9,323 bases of DNA from Terriglobales bacterium (GTDB taxonomy: Bacteria; Acidobacteriota; Terriglobia; Terriglobales; Acidobacteriaceae). This document shows, piece after piece, positions 1 to 5,732 of the stretch; position 1 is the first letter of the stretch, and every line of letters starts with the position of its first letter. The stretch covers positions 1 through 9,323 of the forward strand of contig JASHXK010000528.1 of NCBI GenBank assembly GCA_030043575.1, in the 5' to 3' direction. The notes beneath the pieces were generated by a model. It saw nothing but the letters and a program-made list of their open reading frames with translations. It did no database searches and had not been told where the DNA came from. A program made the translations under genes and the position numbers.

Positions 1-161
1 TGGTTCCGCAAGGTGAAGGCGGCCCATTCGAACTCCTTGCTGAAGTACCTATAGTGTCTAGCGATTCGTGGTGATCAGACCGCCATATTTCGTTTAACGT
101 CAGGCTTCACATTGATCCAATATGCATGATCGATATCTGAGTTTCGTCGGCACTCTTGTGC
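1..161. other. Leader region; possible tail of an upstream gene
   Basis: Frame 1 of the + strand is open from the first base to a TAG at 52-54 and reads as 17 residues (WFRKVKAAHSNSLLKYL). This could be the C-terminus of a gene that begins outside the window, but it is too short to recognise and could be chance. The rest, up to the palindrome at 162, has no plausible coding frame and is somewhat AT-richer than the genes around it. It probably holds the promoter of the receiver gene. I could not identify a convincing -35/-10 pair. Confidence 0.3.
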
Positions 162-182
162 ACTAGGGATTTCCCCAGTTGT
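162..182. promoter_or_regulatory. Palindromic operator-like element, copy 1
   Basis: The sequence reads CTAGGGA-TT-TCCCCAG followed by TTGT, an inverted repeat with a 2-base centre and one mismatch in the right arm. It lies about 62 bases before the ATG of the receiver gene. Almost the same sequence recurs at 632-653 and 6788-6808, which argues for a protein-binding site rather than chance. A 7-2-7 inverted repeat is the classic binding geometry of NarL/FixJ-type response regulators, although the bases differ from the E. coli NarL heptamer. The binding protein is inferred, not shown. Confidence 0.6.
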
Positions 183-243
183 TGCGCGTGCGTTCATAAC
201 CTAACATCCAACCGTGTTCGAAATGGATGGGCGGGAAGGACGC

Positions 244-633
244 ATGAATCGTGCACGCATTCTTTTGGCGGATGATCATCAAGCTGTGCTGGAGCGGGTT
301 CAAAACCTGGTGCAATCTATGTTCGATGTAGTCGGTGCTGCTCGCACCGGGCGGGAGATGGTTTCCGAAGCGATGCGTCTAAGTCCGGATGTGATTGTCG
401 CTGACATTTCCATGCCGGGGCTGAGCGGGATAGAAGCTGCCCGTGAACTTCGCAAGCAGGGCTCGGCAGCAAGACTTGTTTTCCTCACGATTCATGCCGG
501 CGATGAGTTTGTCGATGCCTGCGTGGCCGAAGGGGCACTCGGCTATGTCGTAAAGGCCCATATGAGGACAGATCTGATCCCGGCAATCAACGCAGCGCTT
601 TGCGGACAGTCCTTCATCCCTCCCACCAAGTAA
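244..633 (+). CDS. Stand-alone NarL/FixJ-type response regulator receiver
   Basis: This is a 129-residue single-domain response regulator, expected to be cytoplasmic and phosphorylated by a histidine kinase. The visible receiver residues are the acidic pair D10-D11 in ILLADDH, the phospho-acceptor D54 in VADISMPG, the switch threonine T82 in VFLTIH, and K104 in GYVVKA. The spacing and the wording around them match NarL/FixJ-family receivers. The protein stops at residue 129, just where the linker to a LuxR-type helix-turn-helix would begin (GQSFIPPTK), and no HTH is encoded downstream in any frame. It therefore cannot bind DNA by the usual route. It may act by protein contact, as a phosphate sink or by pairing with another regulator. 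I chose ATG 244 because GGAAGGA precedes it. GTG 214 and ATG 223 are in frame but have no comparable ribosome-binding site. The TAA stop lies inside palindrome copy 2. Confidence 0.9.
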   Translation: MNRARILLADDHQAVLERVQNLVQSMFDVVGAARTGREMVSEAMRLSPDVIVADISMPGLSGIEAARELRKQGSAARLVFLTIHAGDEFVDACVAEGALGYVVKAHMRTDLIPAINAALCGQSFIPPTK

Positions 634-653
634 CTAGGGATTTCCCTAGTTGT
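632..653. promoter_or_regulatory. Palindromic operator-like element, copy 2 (perfect arms)
   Basis: AACTAGGGA and TCCCTAGTT form perfect 9-base inverted arms around a TT centre, followed by GT. This is the best-conserved of the three copies. It begins within the TAA stop codon (631-633) of the receiver gene and lies about 95 bases before the DUF3300 start, so it probably controls the DUF3300 cluster. Because there are only two bases between the arms and no T-run follows, it does not look like an intrinsic terminator. Confidence 0.65.
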
Positions 654-747
654 CCCTCTCTGCCAGCCGACGTAAAAAAGCCTTGTACATGCCGGGACTG
701 ACTCGCCCGCCGTGCGCTGTGATTCGACACAAGAAGGAATCATTCCC
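654..747. other. Leader between palindrome copy 2 and the DUF3300 gene
   Basis: This short non-coding leader contains the A-rich run GTAAAAAAG near 672-680 and the ribosome-binding site AAGAAGGAA at about 731-739. A TTGTAC at 683-688 resembles a -35 box, but no matching -10 lies at the right distance, so no promoter is assigned. Confidence 0.4.
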
Positions 748-2295
748 ATGAGCTCCATAGCGATTCTGATTGCTCATCCGCTTCAATTGCTTCGCGAGAT
801 TGTCGCTGTCATCTGTATCGGGGCGATCGCGCCCGGCACCGTGATCTCGGCTAGCGAAGTGCAGCAGTCACCCAGCACCACACCGCAAGCAACTGGTGCG
901 AATCAATCCGCCGCGAAGCTTTCGTTGGATCAGCTCGATTCGCTGGTGGCCCCGATCGCGCTCTATCCCGATCCGATGCTCAGCCAGACCCTGATTGCTT
1001 CCACGTATCCGCTCGAAGTCATCCAGCTAAAGCAGTGGCTGGACCAGAACAAGAACGTGACCGGAAAAGCTCTGGCGGCAGCGGTGGAGAAGCAGGATTG
1101 GGACCCGAGCATTCAGTCGCTGGCTGGGTTGCCTGAGCTTGTGAAACTGCTGTCGGAGAACATCAAGTGGACGACGGACTTGGGGAATGCATTCCTCGCG
1201 CAGCAGGATGACGTCATGGCCGCCGTGCAACGGATGCGGCAAAAAGCCCAGAGTAACGGCAACCTGAAATCAACCGAACAGCAGACGGTGGAAGTAAAGA
1301 CGGTTGAGAGCAAGCAGGTGATCGTCATCGAGCAGGCCAACCCTGAGGTCGTCTACGTGCCCAGCTACAACCCGACCGTCGTCTACGGCGCTGCCCCTGT
1401 CTATGCATATCCGCCCATCGCATATCCTCCTCCCGGATACTACGCGGCGGGGATGGCGATCTCATTTGGCGTTGGCGTTGCGATGGGAGCCTTCTGGGGC
1501 GGAGGCGGTTGGTGCTGCGGTTGCGGATGGGGCGGCGGCAACAACAACATCAACATCAACAACAACAATAATTTCGTTCGAAACTCGAACGGCAACTTCA
1601 ACCGGCAGAATGTCGGTAACGGCAATCGAGGCAATGGCAACCGAGCCGGCCAGTTGCCGGCCAATGGCAGAAGCAATTGGCAGCACAACCCGCAGCATCG
1701 CGGCGGCGCGCCCTACTCCGATCGCTCGCTCGCGAATAAGTACGGCGGAACGACTCGCGGCGATTCCTTGGCGAATCGCCAGACCAATGCCAGGCAAAAC
1801 ATCGGCCGGCAGGGCAGCAACTTCGGCAACCGCAACCCGGGTGGAGTGGGTGGTGCCGGCGGCGTGGGCGGTGCGGGCGGTCGTGGTGGTGTGGGCGGTG
1901 CCGGTGGAGTGGGCGGTGCCGGTGGAGTGGGTGGCGCCGGCGGCGTTGGTGGTGCGGGCGGCCGCGGTGGTGTGGGCGGTGCCGGTGGCGTGGGTGGCGT
2001 CGGTGGTGCCGGCAATCGCGGCGGGGCGTCGGCTGGGACGCGAGACGTGTCGAACCGCACCGGCGGCGGCAATTTTGGTGGAGGCCGCGGAGGCGGTGAT
2101 CGCGTAGGCAACCAGCGAGTCCCGAATAGTCCCAGCGGGGGAAATCGAAGCGCATTCGGCGGCAGTGGCATGAGTGGAAGAGATGCCCGTGCCAGCCAGT
2201 CGCGCGGCTCTTCTAGTTTTGGAGGCTCACGCGGCGGCGGTGGTTTCAGCGGTGGTGGCGGACGGCGCGGTGGTGGTGGCGGCCGTCGGAGATAG
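748..2295 (+). CDS. DUF3300 exported protein with Gly/Asn-rich tail
   Basis: The predicted product has 515 residues. The N-terminus has a hydrophobic stretch (about residues 17-36) consistent with export. Residues 58-225 match what I know of the DUF3300 family: LDQLDSLVAPIALYPDPMLSQ, a helical section with repeated W-D motifs, then NPEVVYVPSYNPTVVYG. A Pro/Tyr segment and a glycine-rich hydrophobic stretch (about 235-264, with the pair of cysteine motifs WCCGCGW) follow. Then come an asparagine run (265-275) and a long low-complexity Gly/Arg/Asn/Ser tail to the end. Within the tail, residues 365-422 are almost only GGV/GGA/GGR repeats. The function of DUF3300 is unknown; an envelope location is inferred. 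In many genomes it sits next to DUF2950, as it does here. ATG 748 has AAGGA nine bases upstream and is preferred over GTG 712. The stop is 27 bases before the next gene, so co-transcription is likely. Confidence 0.88.
   Translation: MSSIAILIAHPLQLLREIVAVICIGAIAPGTVISASEVQQSPSTTPQATGANQSAAKLSLDQLDSLVAPIALYPDPMLSQTLIASTYPLEVIQLKQWLDQNKNVTGKALAAAVEKQDWDPSIQSLAGLPELVKLLSENIKWTTDLGNAFLAQQDDVMAAVQRMRQKAQSNGNLKSTEQQTVEVKTVESKQVIVIEQANPEVVYVPSYNPTVVYGAAPVYAYPPIAYPPPGYYAAGMAISFGVGVAMGAFWGGGGWCCGCGWGGGNNNININNNNNFVRNSNGNFNRQNVGNGNRGNGNRAGQLPANGRSNWQHNPQHRGGAPYSDRSLANKYGGTTRGDSLANRQTNARQNIGRQGSNFGNRNPGGVGGAGGVGGAGGRGGVGGAGGVGGAGGVGGAGGVGGAGGRGGVGGAGGVGGVGGAGNRGGASAGTRDVSNRTGGGNFGGGRGGGDRVGNQRVPNSPSGGNRSAFGGSGMSGRDARASQSRGSSSFGGSRGGGGFSGGGGRRGGGGGRRR
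1540..1572 (+). repeat. Asparagine-codon run inside the DUF3300 gene
   Basis: Eleven codons alternate AAC/AAT with two ATC codons and encode N/I residues 265-275. The run sits at the boundary between the hydrophobic glycine segment and the disordered tail. Asn-rich stretches after the Gly/Trp segment are common in DUF3300 proteins. Confidence 0.8.
1840..2013 (+). repeat. In-frame GGV/GGA/GGR tandem repeat
   Basis: A 174-base coding repeat gives 58 residues built from the tripeptides GGV, GGA and GGR. At the DNA level the unit GGTGCCGGTGGAGTGGGC and close variants recur in tandem. A longer block ending in GGRGGV appears twice (near 1873-1895 and 1954-1976), which suggests duplication of a larger unit. 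Third-base differences between units show that it is not a very recent expansion throughout. The repeat causes long, artefactual open frames on the opposite strand. Confidence 0.9.
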
Positions 2296-2310
2296 GCAAG
2301 GCAAATCATG

Positions 2311-2315
2311 AGGAG
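2311..2315 (+). promoter_or_regulatory. Ribosome-binding site that sets the DUF2950 start
   Basis: AGGAG lies seven bases before ATG 2323. It starts immediately after another in-frame ATG at 2308, which has no such site upstream. The motif therefore favours 2323 as the true start. Confidence 0.7.
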
Positions 2316-2322
2316 AACGAAA

Positions 2323-3366
2323 ATGAGAACAAGATTACTTAGCTCCGGCTTGCTGATTGCTCTGATCGTCGTCCTGTTCGCCGCGGTATGCGTCTCGCCG
2401 CTGATGGGGCAATCGCAACCAGCTGCGCAGACCGTCCCGAAGGCGCAGCAAGCGCAGCCAACTGCACCGGCCATTCCGAAGGGGATGGCGTTCGACACTC
2501 CGCAGCTAGCCGGCGACGCTGTGATCGCAGCGGCAGCGGATTATGACGTAACTAAGTTAATGGCCATCTTCGGCCCAGACGGTGAGGACTTCATCTCCGG
2601 TGGCGACCAGGTGCAGGCCAAAGATAACGCCATCGAGTTTGCCCAGGAGGCCAAGGCCAGTCACTCCATCTCGACTGATCCGGCCAAGCCTAACCGGGCG
2701 ACCATCATCGTGGGTGAAGAGCAATGGCCGTTCCCAGTTCCACTGGTCAAGGTAAGCGGCAAGTGGTATTTCGACACCAAGATTGGCCGGCGGGACATTC
2801 TCTATCGCCGTATTGGTGCCAACGAACTGGATGCGATCACGGTGTGCCGAGGCTATGTGGAAGCGCAGGAAGAGTACTCCTTGACGGTCCACGATGACTC
2901 CGGCGTGAACCAGTATGCGCAGAAGATCTTCAGCACTCCAGGCAAACAGGACGGATTGTATTGGCAGAATGCGGATGGAACCTCTGGCGGGCCGATCGGA
3001 GACACGGTGGCGAAAGCGCTGGAGGAAGGCTATTCCATTGGCAAGGGCGGATTTCACGGCTACTACTTCAAGATCCTGAAAGGTCAGGGCCCGGCCGCGC
3101 CTATGGGCAAGCTGGACTACGTGATCGAGGGAATCATGATCGGCGGGTTTGCGCTCGTCGCCGTTCCGGCCGAGTACCGAGTCTCCGGCGTCAAGACCTT
3201 CATCGTTAGCAACGATGGGATCGTCTACCAGAAGGATTTGGGAGCTGACTCCTTGAAAATCGTCGAGAAGATGGAGTTGTATAACCCGGACGCAACATGG
3301 AGAGCAACCTATGACACGTGGCCGCCGGCCAACACGGAGGTCGCGTCGTCGCAAGCCTCGCAGTAG
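2323..3366 (+). CDS. DUF2950 family exported protein
   Basis: The product has 347 residues with an N-terminal signal segment (RTRLLSSGLLIALIVVLFAA, cleavage likely near residue 29-30, MGQ|SQ), followed by a Pro/Ala/Gln linker to about residue 53. The remainder matches the DUF2950 family in its hallmark phrases: IFGPDGEDFISGGD (82-95), EEQWPFPVPLVKVSGKWYFD (132-151), YRRIGANELDAI (161-172), YVEAQEEY (178-185), TPGKQDGLYW (205-214), GYYFKILKGQGP (246-257), GGFALVAVPAEYRVSGVKTF (274-293) and VYQKDLG (301-307). Its molecular function is unknown. It is expected in the periplasm or envelope and commonly accompanies DUF3300 genes, so the two products probably act together. The start is set by AGGAG at 2311-2315. 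The SemiSWEET-like gene follows after 37 bases. Confidence 0.9.
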   Translation: MRTRLLSSGLLIALIVVLFAAVCVSPLMGQSQPAAQTVPKAQQAQPTAPAIPKGMAFDTPQLAGDAVIAAAADYDVTKLMAIFGPDGEDFISGGDQVQAKDNAIEFAQEAKASHSISTDPAKPNRATIIVGEEQWPFPVPLVKVSGKWYFDTKIGRRDILYRRIGANELDAITVCRGYVEAQEEYSLTVHDDSGVNQYAQKIFSTPGKQDGLYWQNADGTSGGPIGDTVAKALEEGYSIGKGGFHGYYFKILKGQGPAAPMGKLDYVIEGIMIGGFALVAVPAEYRVSGVKTFIVSNDGIVYQKDLGADSLKIVEKMELYNPDATWRATYDTWPPANTEVASSQASQ

Positions 3367-3403
3367 CCAAAGCCGAGAGCCATTGGCACGTCGTGAGGCA
3401 TAT

Positions 3404-3811
3404 ATGAATCGGCCCGACAAAGCGGTTCTGGTTGCTCTTCTCCCATGCCTAGTCATCTTCGGTGGCTGGAAGTGGCTTGGTCCTGAAACCCAAGACCTTG
3501 TTCCTCATGACACACGGAGTTTGCTCTTTCCCAGCTTTATGCGGTCAGAGCTGCTCGGCCTTGTCGCCGGATTTGGAACGACATTTGCCGCCCTGCCTGA
3601 CTTAATCGCGATGCTCCGGCGCCGGTCAAGCGCGGGCATGAACCCAAGAATGGCAGCCATCATGGGTGCCTTTCAGATCCTTTGGGTCTACTACGGTCTA
3701 TTGATTGGTTCACGGCCTGTAGTCATTTGGAATGTCATTGCCGTGCTGGTCAATTTTGTAAGCGTCGCAGCGTATTTTTACTTCGTTCGTAGAGAAAAGA
3801 GCCAGCCATGA
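3404..3811 (+). CDS. SemiSWEET/PQ-loop small transporter with extra N-terminal helix
   Basis: The product has 135 residues. The C-terminal part (about 48-127) has the three-helix SemiSWEET arrangement. Helix 1 is LGLVAGFGTTFAALPDLI, ending in the family's proline followed by D66 instead of the usual Q. Then come a basic loop with RRRSSAGMN, helix 2 with ILWVYYGLLIG, and helix 3 with IWNVIAVLVNFVSV, which carries N110 at the place of the conserved substrate-pocket Asn. SemiSWEETs dimerise to move sugars across the inner membrane. An additional hydrophobic helix (7-26) and a short loop precede the core, which makes the protein longer than the usual 85-100 residues. I chose ATG 3404 because GAGG lies five bases upstream; a longer frame from 3311 would add an implausible Arg-rich leader overlapping DUF2950. 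The stop overlaps the ppk2 start as ATGA, so translational coupling is likely. The substrate cannot be deduced. Confidence 0.78.
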   Translation: MNRPDKAVLVALLPCLVIFGGWKWLGPETQDLVPHDTRSLLFPSFMRSELLGLVAGFGTTFAALPDLIAMLRRRSSAGMNPRMAAIMGAFQILWVYYGLLIGSRPVVIWNVIAVLVNFVSVAAYFYFVRREKSQP

Positions 3812-4671
3812 GCGACAAATCGAAGAACAACAGCAGCAGGCAACGCCAAAAGACAACTGAGAAGACTGATCAGAGCAGGAGCAGCACAGCCGAAAAGCCA
3901 AAGCTGAAGAACAAGGAATACGAGGCCGAACTTTTCAAGCTGCAGGTCGAACTGGTGAAGCTGCAGGAGTGGGTGAAGAAGACCGGAGCGCGGATTGTCA
4001 TAATTTTCGAGGGCCGCGATGCGGCCGGCAAAGGCGGCATCATCAAACGCATTCTGGAGCGTGTAAGCCCCCGCGTGTTTCGCCTGGTTGCCTTACCAGC
4101 GCCCACCGAGCGGCAGAAGACACAGCTTTACGCGCAACGTTACATCGAGCAACTACCAGCTGGCGGAGAAATTGTAATCTTTGACCGTAGCTGGTACAAC
4201 CGCGCCGGCGTTGAGCATGTAATGGGATTTTGCACTGAAGATGAATACAAAACCTTCCTGAAGAATACCCCAGCGTTCGAGAATTTTCTGGTCAGCAGCG
4301 GCATCATCCTGCTGAAGTATTGGCTCGACGTGTCAGAAAAAGTGCAGCACAAGCGGTTCCTCGCGCGCATAGAAGATCCCTCAAAGCGTTGGAAGTTGAG
4401 CCCCATGGACCTGGAGTCGCACCGCCGCTGGTACGACTACTCGCGCGCGCGTGACGCGATGCTGGCTGCCACAGATACAGCGACAGCGCCCTGGTACATC
4501 GTGCCCTCAGATGTTAAGAAACGAGCACGCCTTAATTGCATTGCCGATATTCTGAGCCGCATTCCCTATAAGGAAGTACCTTACGAACCTCCCAAGCTTC
4601 CCGGACGCCAGAAACCGAAAGGCTACAAGGAACCCAGACTCAAGCACCAGGTTATCCTTCAACGTTGGTAG
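3808..4671 (+). CDS. ppk2: Polyphosphate kinase 2 (PPK2 family, class I-like)
   Basis: This 287-residue cytoplasmic kinase transfers phosphate between polyphosphate and nucleotides. Class I-type enzymes mainly use polyphosphate to make ATP or GTP from the diphosphate. The Walker A motif is FEGRDAAGKGG (67-77, K75 the P-loop lysine), the Walker B motif is FDRSWYNRAG (125-134), and the lid is KRWKLSPMDLESHRRWYDYSRARD (193-216) with its arginines intact. VALPAPTERQ (94-103) and GFCTDEEY-like GFCTEDEY (140-147) are also typical of the Pseudomonas-type PPK2 subfamily. Residues 1-35 form a charged, Lys/Gln/Ser-rich extension outside the catalytic core. All catalytic residues I can check are present, so it should be active. 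The start ATG overlaps the SemiSWEET stop by ATGA. The OmpA-family gene starts 32 bases after the stop. The family assignment is secure; the nucleotide preference is inferred from sequence style only. Confidence 0.95.
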   Translation: MSDKSKNNSSRQRQKTTEKTDQSRSSTAEKPKLKNKEYEAELFKLQVELVKLQEWVKKTGARIVIIFEGRDAAGKGGIIKRILERVSPRVFRLVALPAPTERQKTQLYAQRYIEQLPAGGEIVIFDRSWYNRAGVEHVMGFCTEDEYKTFLKNTPAFENFLVSSGIILLKYWLDVSEKVQHKRFLARIEDPSKRWKLSPMDLESHRRWYDYSRARDAMLAATDTATAPWYIVPSDVKKRARLNCIADILSRIPYKEVPYEPPKLPGRQKPKGYKEPRLKHQVILQRW

Positions 4672-4703
4672 TTGAATTTGGATACATGATCGGGAGAGAA
4701 GAC

Positions 4704-5627
4704 ATGAATACATCTACCTTGCACAAAATTGCTGCGTGCCTAGTCCTGTGTGCCATGGTGTTGGCATTTCACACGGCGGTAGCAGCCGAGAAGGTAAAGA
4801 TCGAAGGCTTCATTATTGGGCGAAGTGGCGACGAAATGATCGTCCAGTACGGCGGTGGTGCGGAGCTGGCGTTCCAGCTGAACGACAACACGAAGGTGTC
4901 TCAAGTGGGTGGCCTTTTCAAGGCCAGCAGAACCACGATGTCAATGGCGGCTCTGATTCCCGGTCTCAAGGTGAAAGCGGAGGGTACGTACACCCCGGAA
5001 CGACTGCTTGTCGCGACCAAGGTTACCTTTGAGGGCGGTGACCTGGACAATGCACAAGCCGCTGAAGCGGGAATGCACGAAACCAAAGTGCAGACTCAAC
5101 AGAATCAGGCCGAGTTGGAGAAGCAAGCCGCGGAGCTGAAGGCGCAAAGGGAAGCCTTGGAAAAGCAGCAGGCGCAGTTGGTTGAGCATCAGGAGAAAAT
5201 TGCCGACAATAAAGCAGCCGTTGATGCTGCAATTGCCCGTTTCGGCCAGTTGGACGATTACTACATCTTCGACGAACTGACGGTGTACTTCGGCAACGGC
5301 CAGGTCAAGGTTGATCCCAAATACAATTCGCAACTGCTATCGCTGGCTGAGAAAGCGAAGACCATCGATGGGTACGTAGTCGAGGTGACCGGCTACGCCT
5401 CCTCTACGGGAAGCGTTGCCCTGAATCAGAAGCTCAGCGAGAGTCGCGCCAGCAACGTAACCAACATCCTGCTTCAGCAAGGGCATGTACCCCTTACCCG
5501 CTTCCTGGCGCCAGGCGCAATGGGAGAGGCCCGCCAGGTCGGTAACGAGAAATCGGCCGAAGGACAGGCAGAGAATCGTCGCGTCGTCGTGCGCGTGTTG
5601 CAGAATAAAGCGATCGCGGGAATTTAG
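4704..5627 (+). CDS. Exported OmpA-family protein with N-terminal beta domain and coiled coil
   Basis: The product has 307 residues. A signal peptide covers 1-28 (KIAACLVLCAMVLAFHTAVAA, cleavage likely AVAA|EK). Residues 30-112 look like a small beta-barrel of the DUF5666/OB type: VKIEGFIIGRSGDEMIVQ, TKVSQVGG and PGLKVKAEGTY, ending in LLVATKVTFEGGD. Residues 125-180 are a charged Gln/Glu/Lys coiled coil. The C-terminal OmpA domain (about 188-300) includes VYFGNGQVKVD, VEVTGYASSTGS, LNQKLSESRASNV and EGQAENRRVVVRV. OmpA domains bind peptidoglycan in the periplasm. Here the arginine equivalent to E. coli OmpA R286 is kept (R248), but the aspartate equivalent to D271 is a serine (S233), so diaminopimelate binding may be altered. 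There is no lipobox cysteine at the cleavage site. GGGAGAGAAG precedes ATG 4704. The upstream TTG 4665 and ATG 4686 are in frame but less likely starts. Confidence 0.9.
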   Translation: MNTSTLHKIAACLVLCAMVLAFHTAVAAEKVKIEGFIIGRSGDEMIVQYGGGAELAFQLNDNTKVSQVGGLFKASRTTMSMAALIPGLKVKAEGTYTPERLLVATKVTFEGGDLDNAQAAEAGMHETKVQTQQNQAELEKQAAELKAQREALEKQQAQLVEHQEKIADNKAAVDAAIARFGQLDDYYIFDELTVYFGNGQVKVDPKYNSQLLSLAEKAKTIDGYVVEVTGYASSTGSVALNQKLSESRASNVTNILLQQGHVPLTRFLAPGAMGEARQVGNEKSAEGQAENRRVVVRVLQNKAIAGI

Positions 5628-5732
5628 GCTGTTGTACTCGGGGTGCGTGACCCACGTCACGTTCGCCCCTCGCCGTTTGTGCTGTAATCGAATGTTCACA
5701 AATCGTAAAAGTTCGGTTTCGCGGAGGCCCTT
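5628..5732. other. Intergenic region before the CYTH-like gene
   Basis: The 105 bases separate the OmpA-family gene from the next gene and probably contain a separate promoter. Besides the CRP/FNR-type palindrome there is a spaced TTTGTG (5676-5681) with CACAAA (5697-5702). The ribosome-binding site GGAGG is at 5723-5727. No copy of the CTAGGGA palindrome is present here. Confidence 0.4.
5646..5661. promoter_or_regulatory. CRP/FNR-type palindrome
   Basis: CGTGA-CCCACG-TCACG is an inverted repeat with the GTGA-N6-TCAC spacing used by CRP/FNR-superfamily regulators. It lies between the OmpA-family stop and the next gene, about 72 bases before ATG 5733. The flanking GGGGTG and TTCGCCCC partly extend the symmetry, so a terminator hairpin for the upstream cluster is an alternative. 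No T-run follows, which favours a regulator site. Confidence 0.45.

Noticed and set aside
150..166. Possible sigma-54 promoter (GGCAC...TGC) before the receiver gene
   Set aside because: The GG-to-GC spacing is one base short of the -24/-12 consensus, and the -12 element is poor.
632..653. Intrinsic terminator for the receiver gene
   Set aside because: The two-base centre cannot form a normal RNA loop without losing pairs, no T-run follows, and the same element occurs upstream of other genes where no terminator is needed.
1840..2013. CRISPR-like array
   Set aside because: The repeat is a continuous in-frame Gly-rich coding tract with no unique spacers.
1403..2107. 234-codon open frame on the + strand inside the DUF3300 gene
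   Set aside because: It is an Ala/Val/Thr-rich frame-shifted reading of the same repeat. The DUF3300 frame has clear family motifs upstream and downstream, so no overlapping gene is needed.
1598..2155. His/Arg-rich open frame on the - strand
   Set aside because: It is another frame shadow of the Gly-rich repeat, with extreme composition and no ribosome-binding site.
1713..2498. Long proline-rich open frame on the - strand (261 codons)
   Set aside because: It lies opposite the glycine-codon repeats of the DUF3300 gene, where GGN codons read as CCN on the other strand. It has no family resemblance and runs across two well-supported + strand genes.
2557..3456. 299-codon open frame on the - strand opposite DUF2950
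   Set aside because: The + strand frame matches DUF2950 throughout. The - strand product is Arg/Leu-rich with no recognisable motif, as expected from antisense of GC-rich coding DNA.
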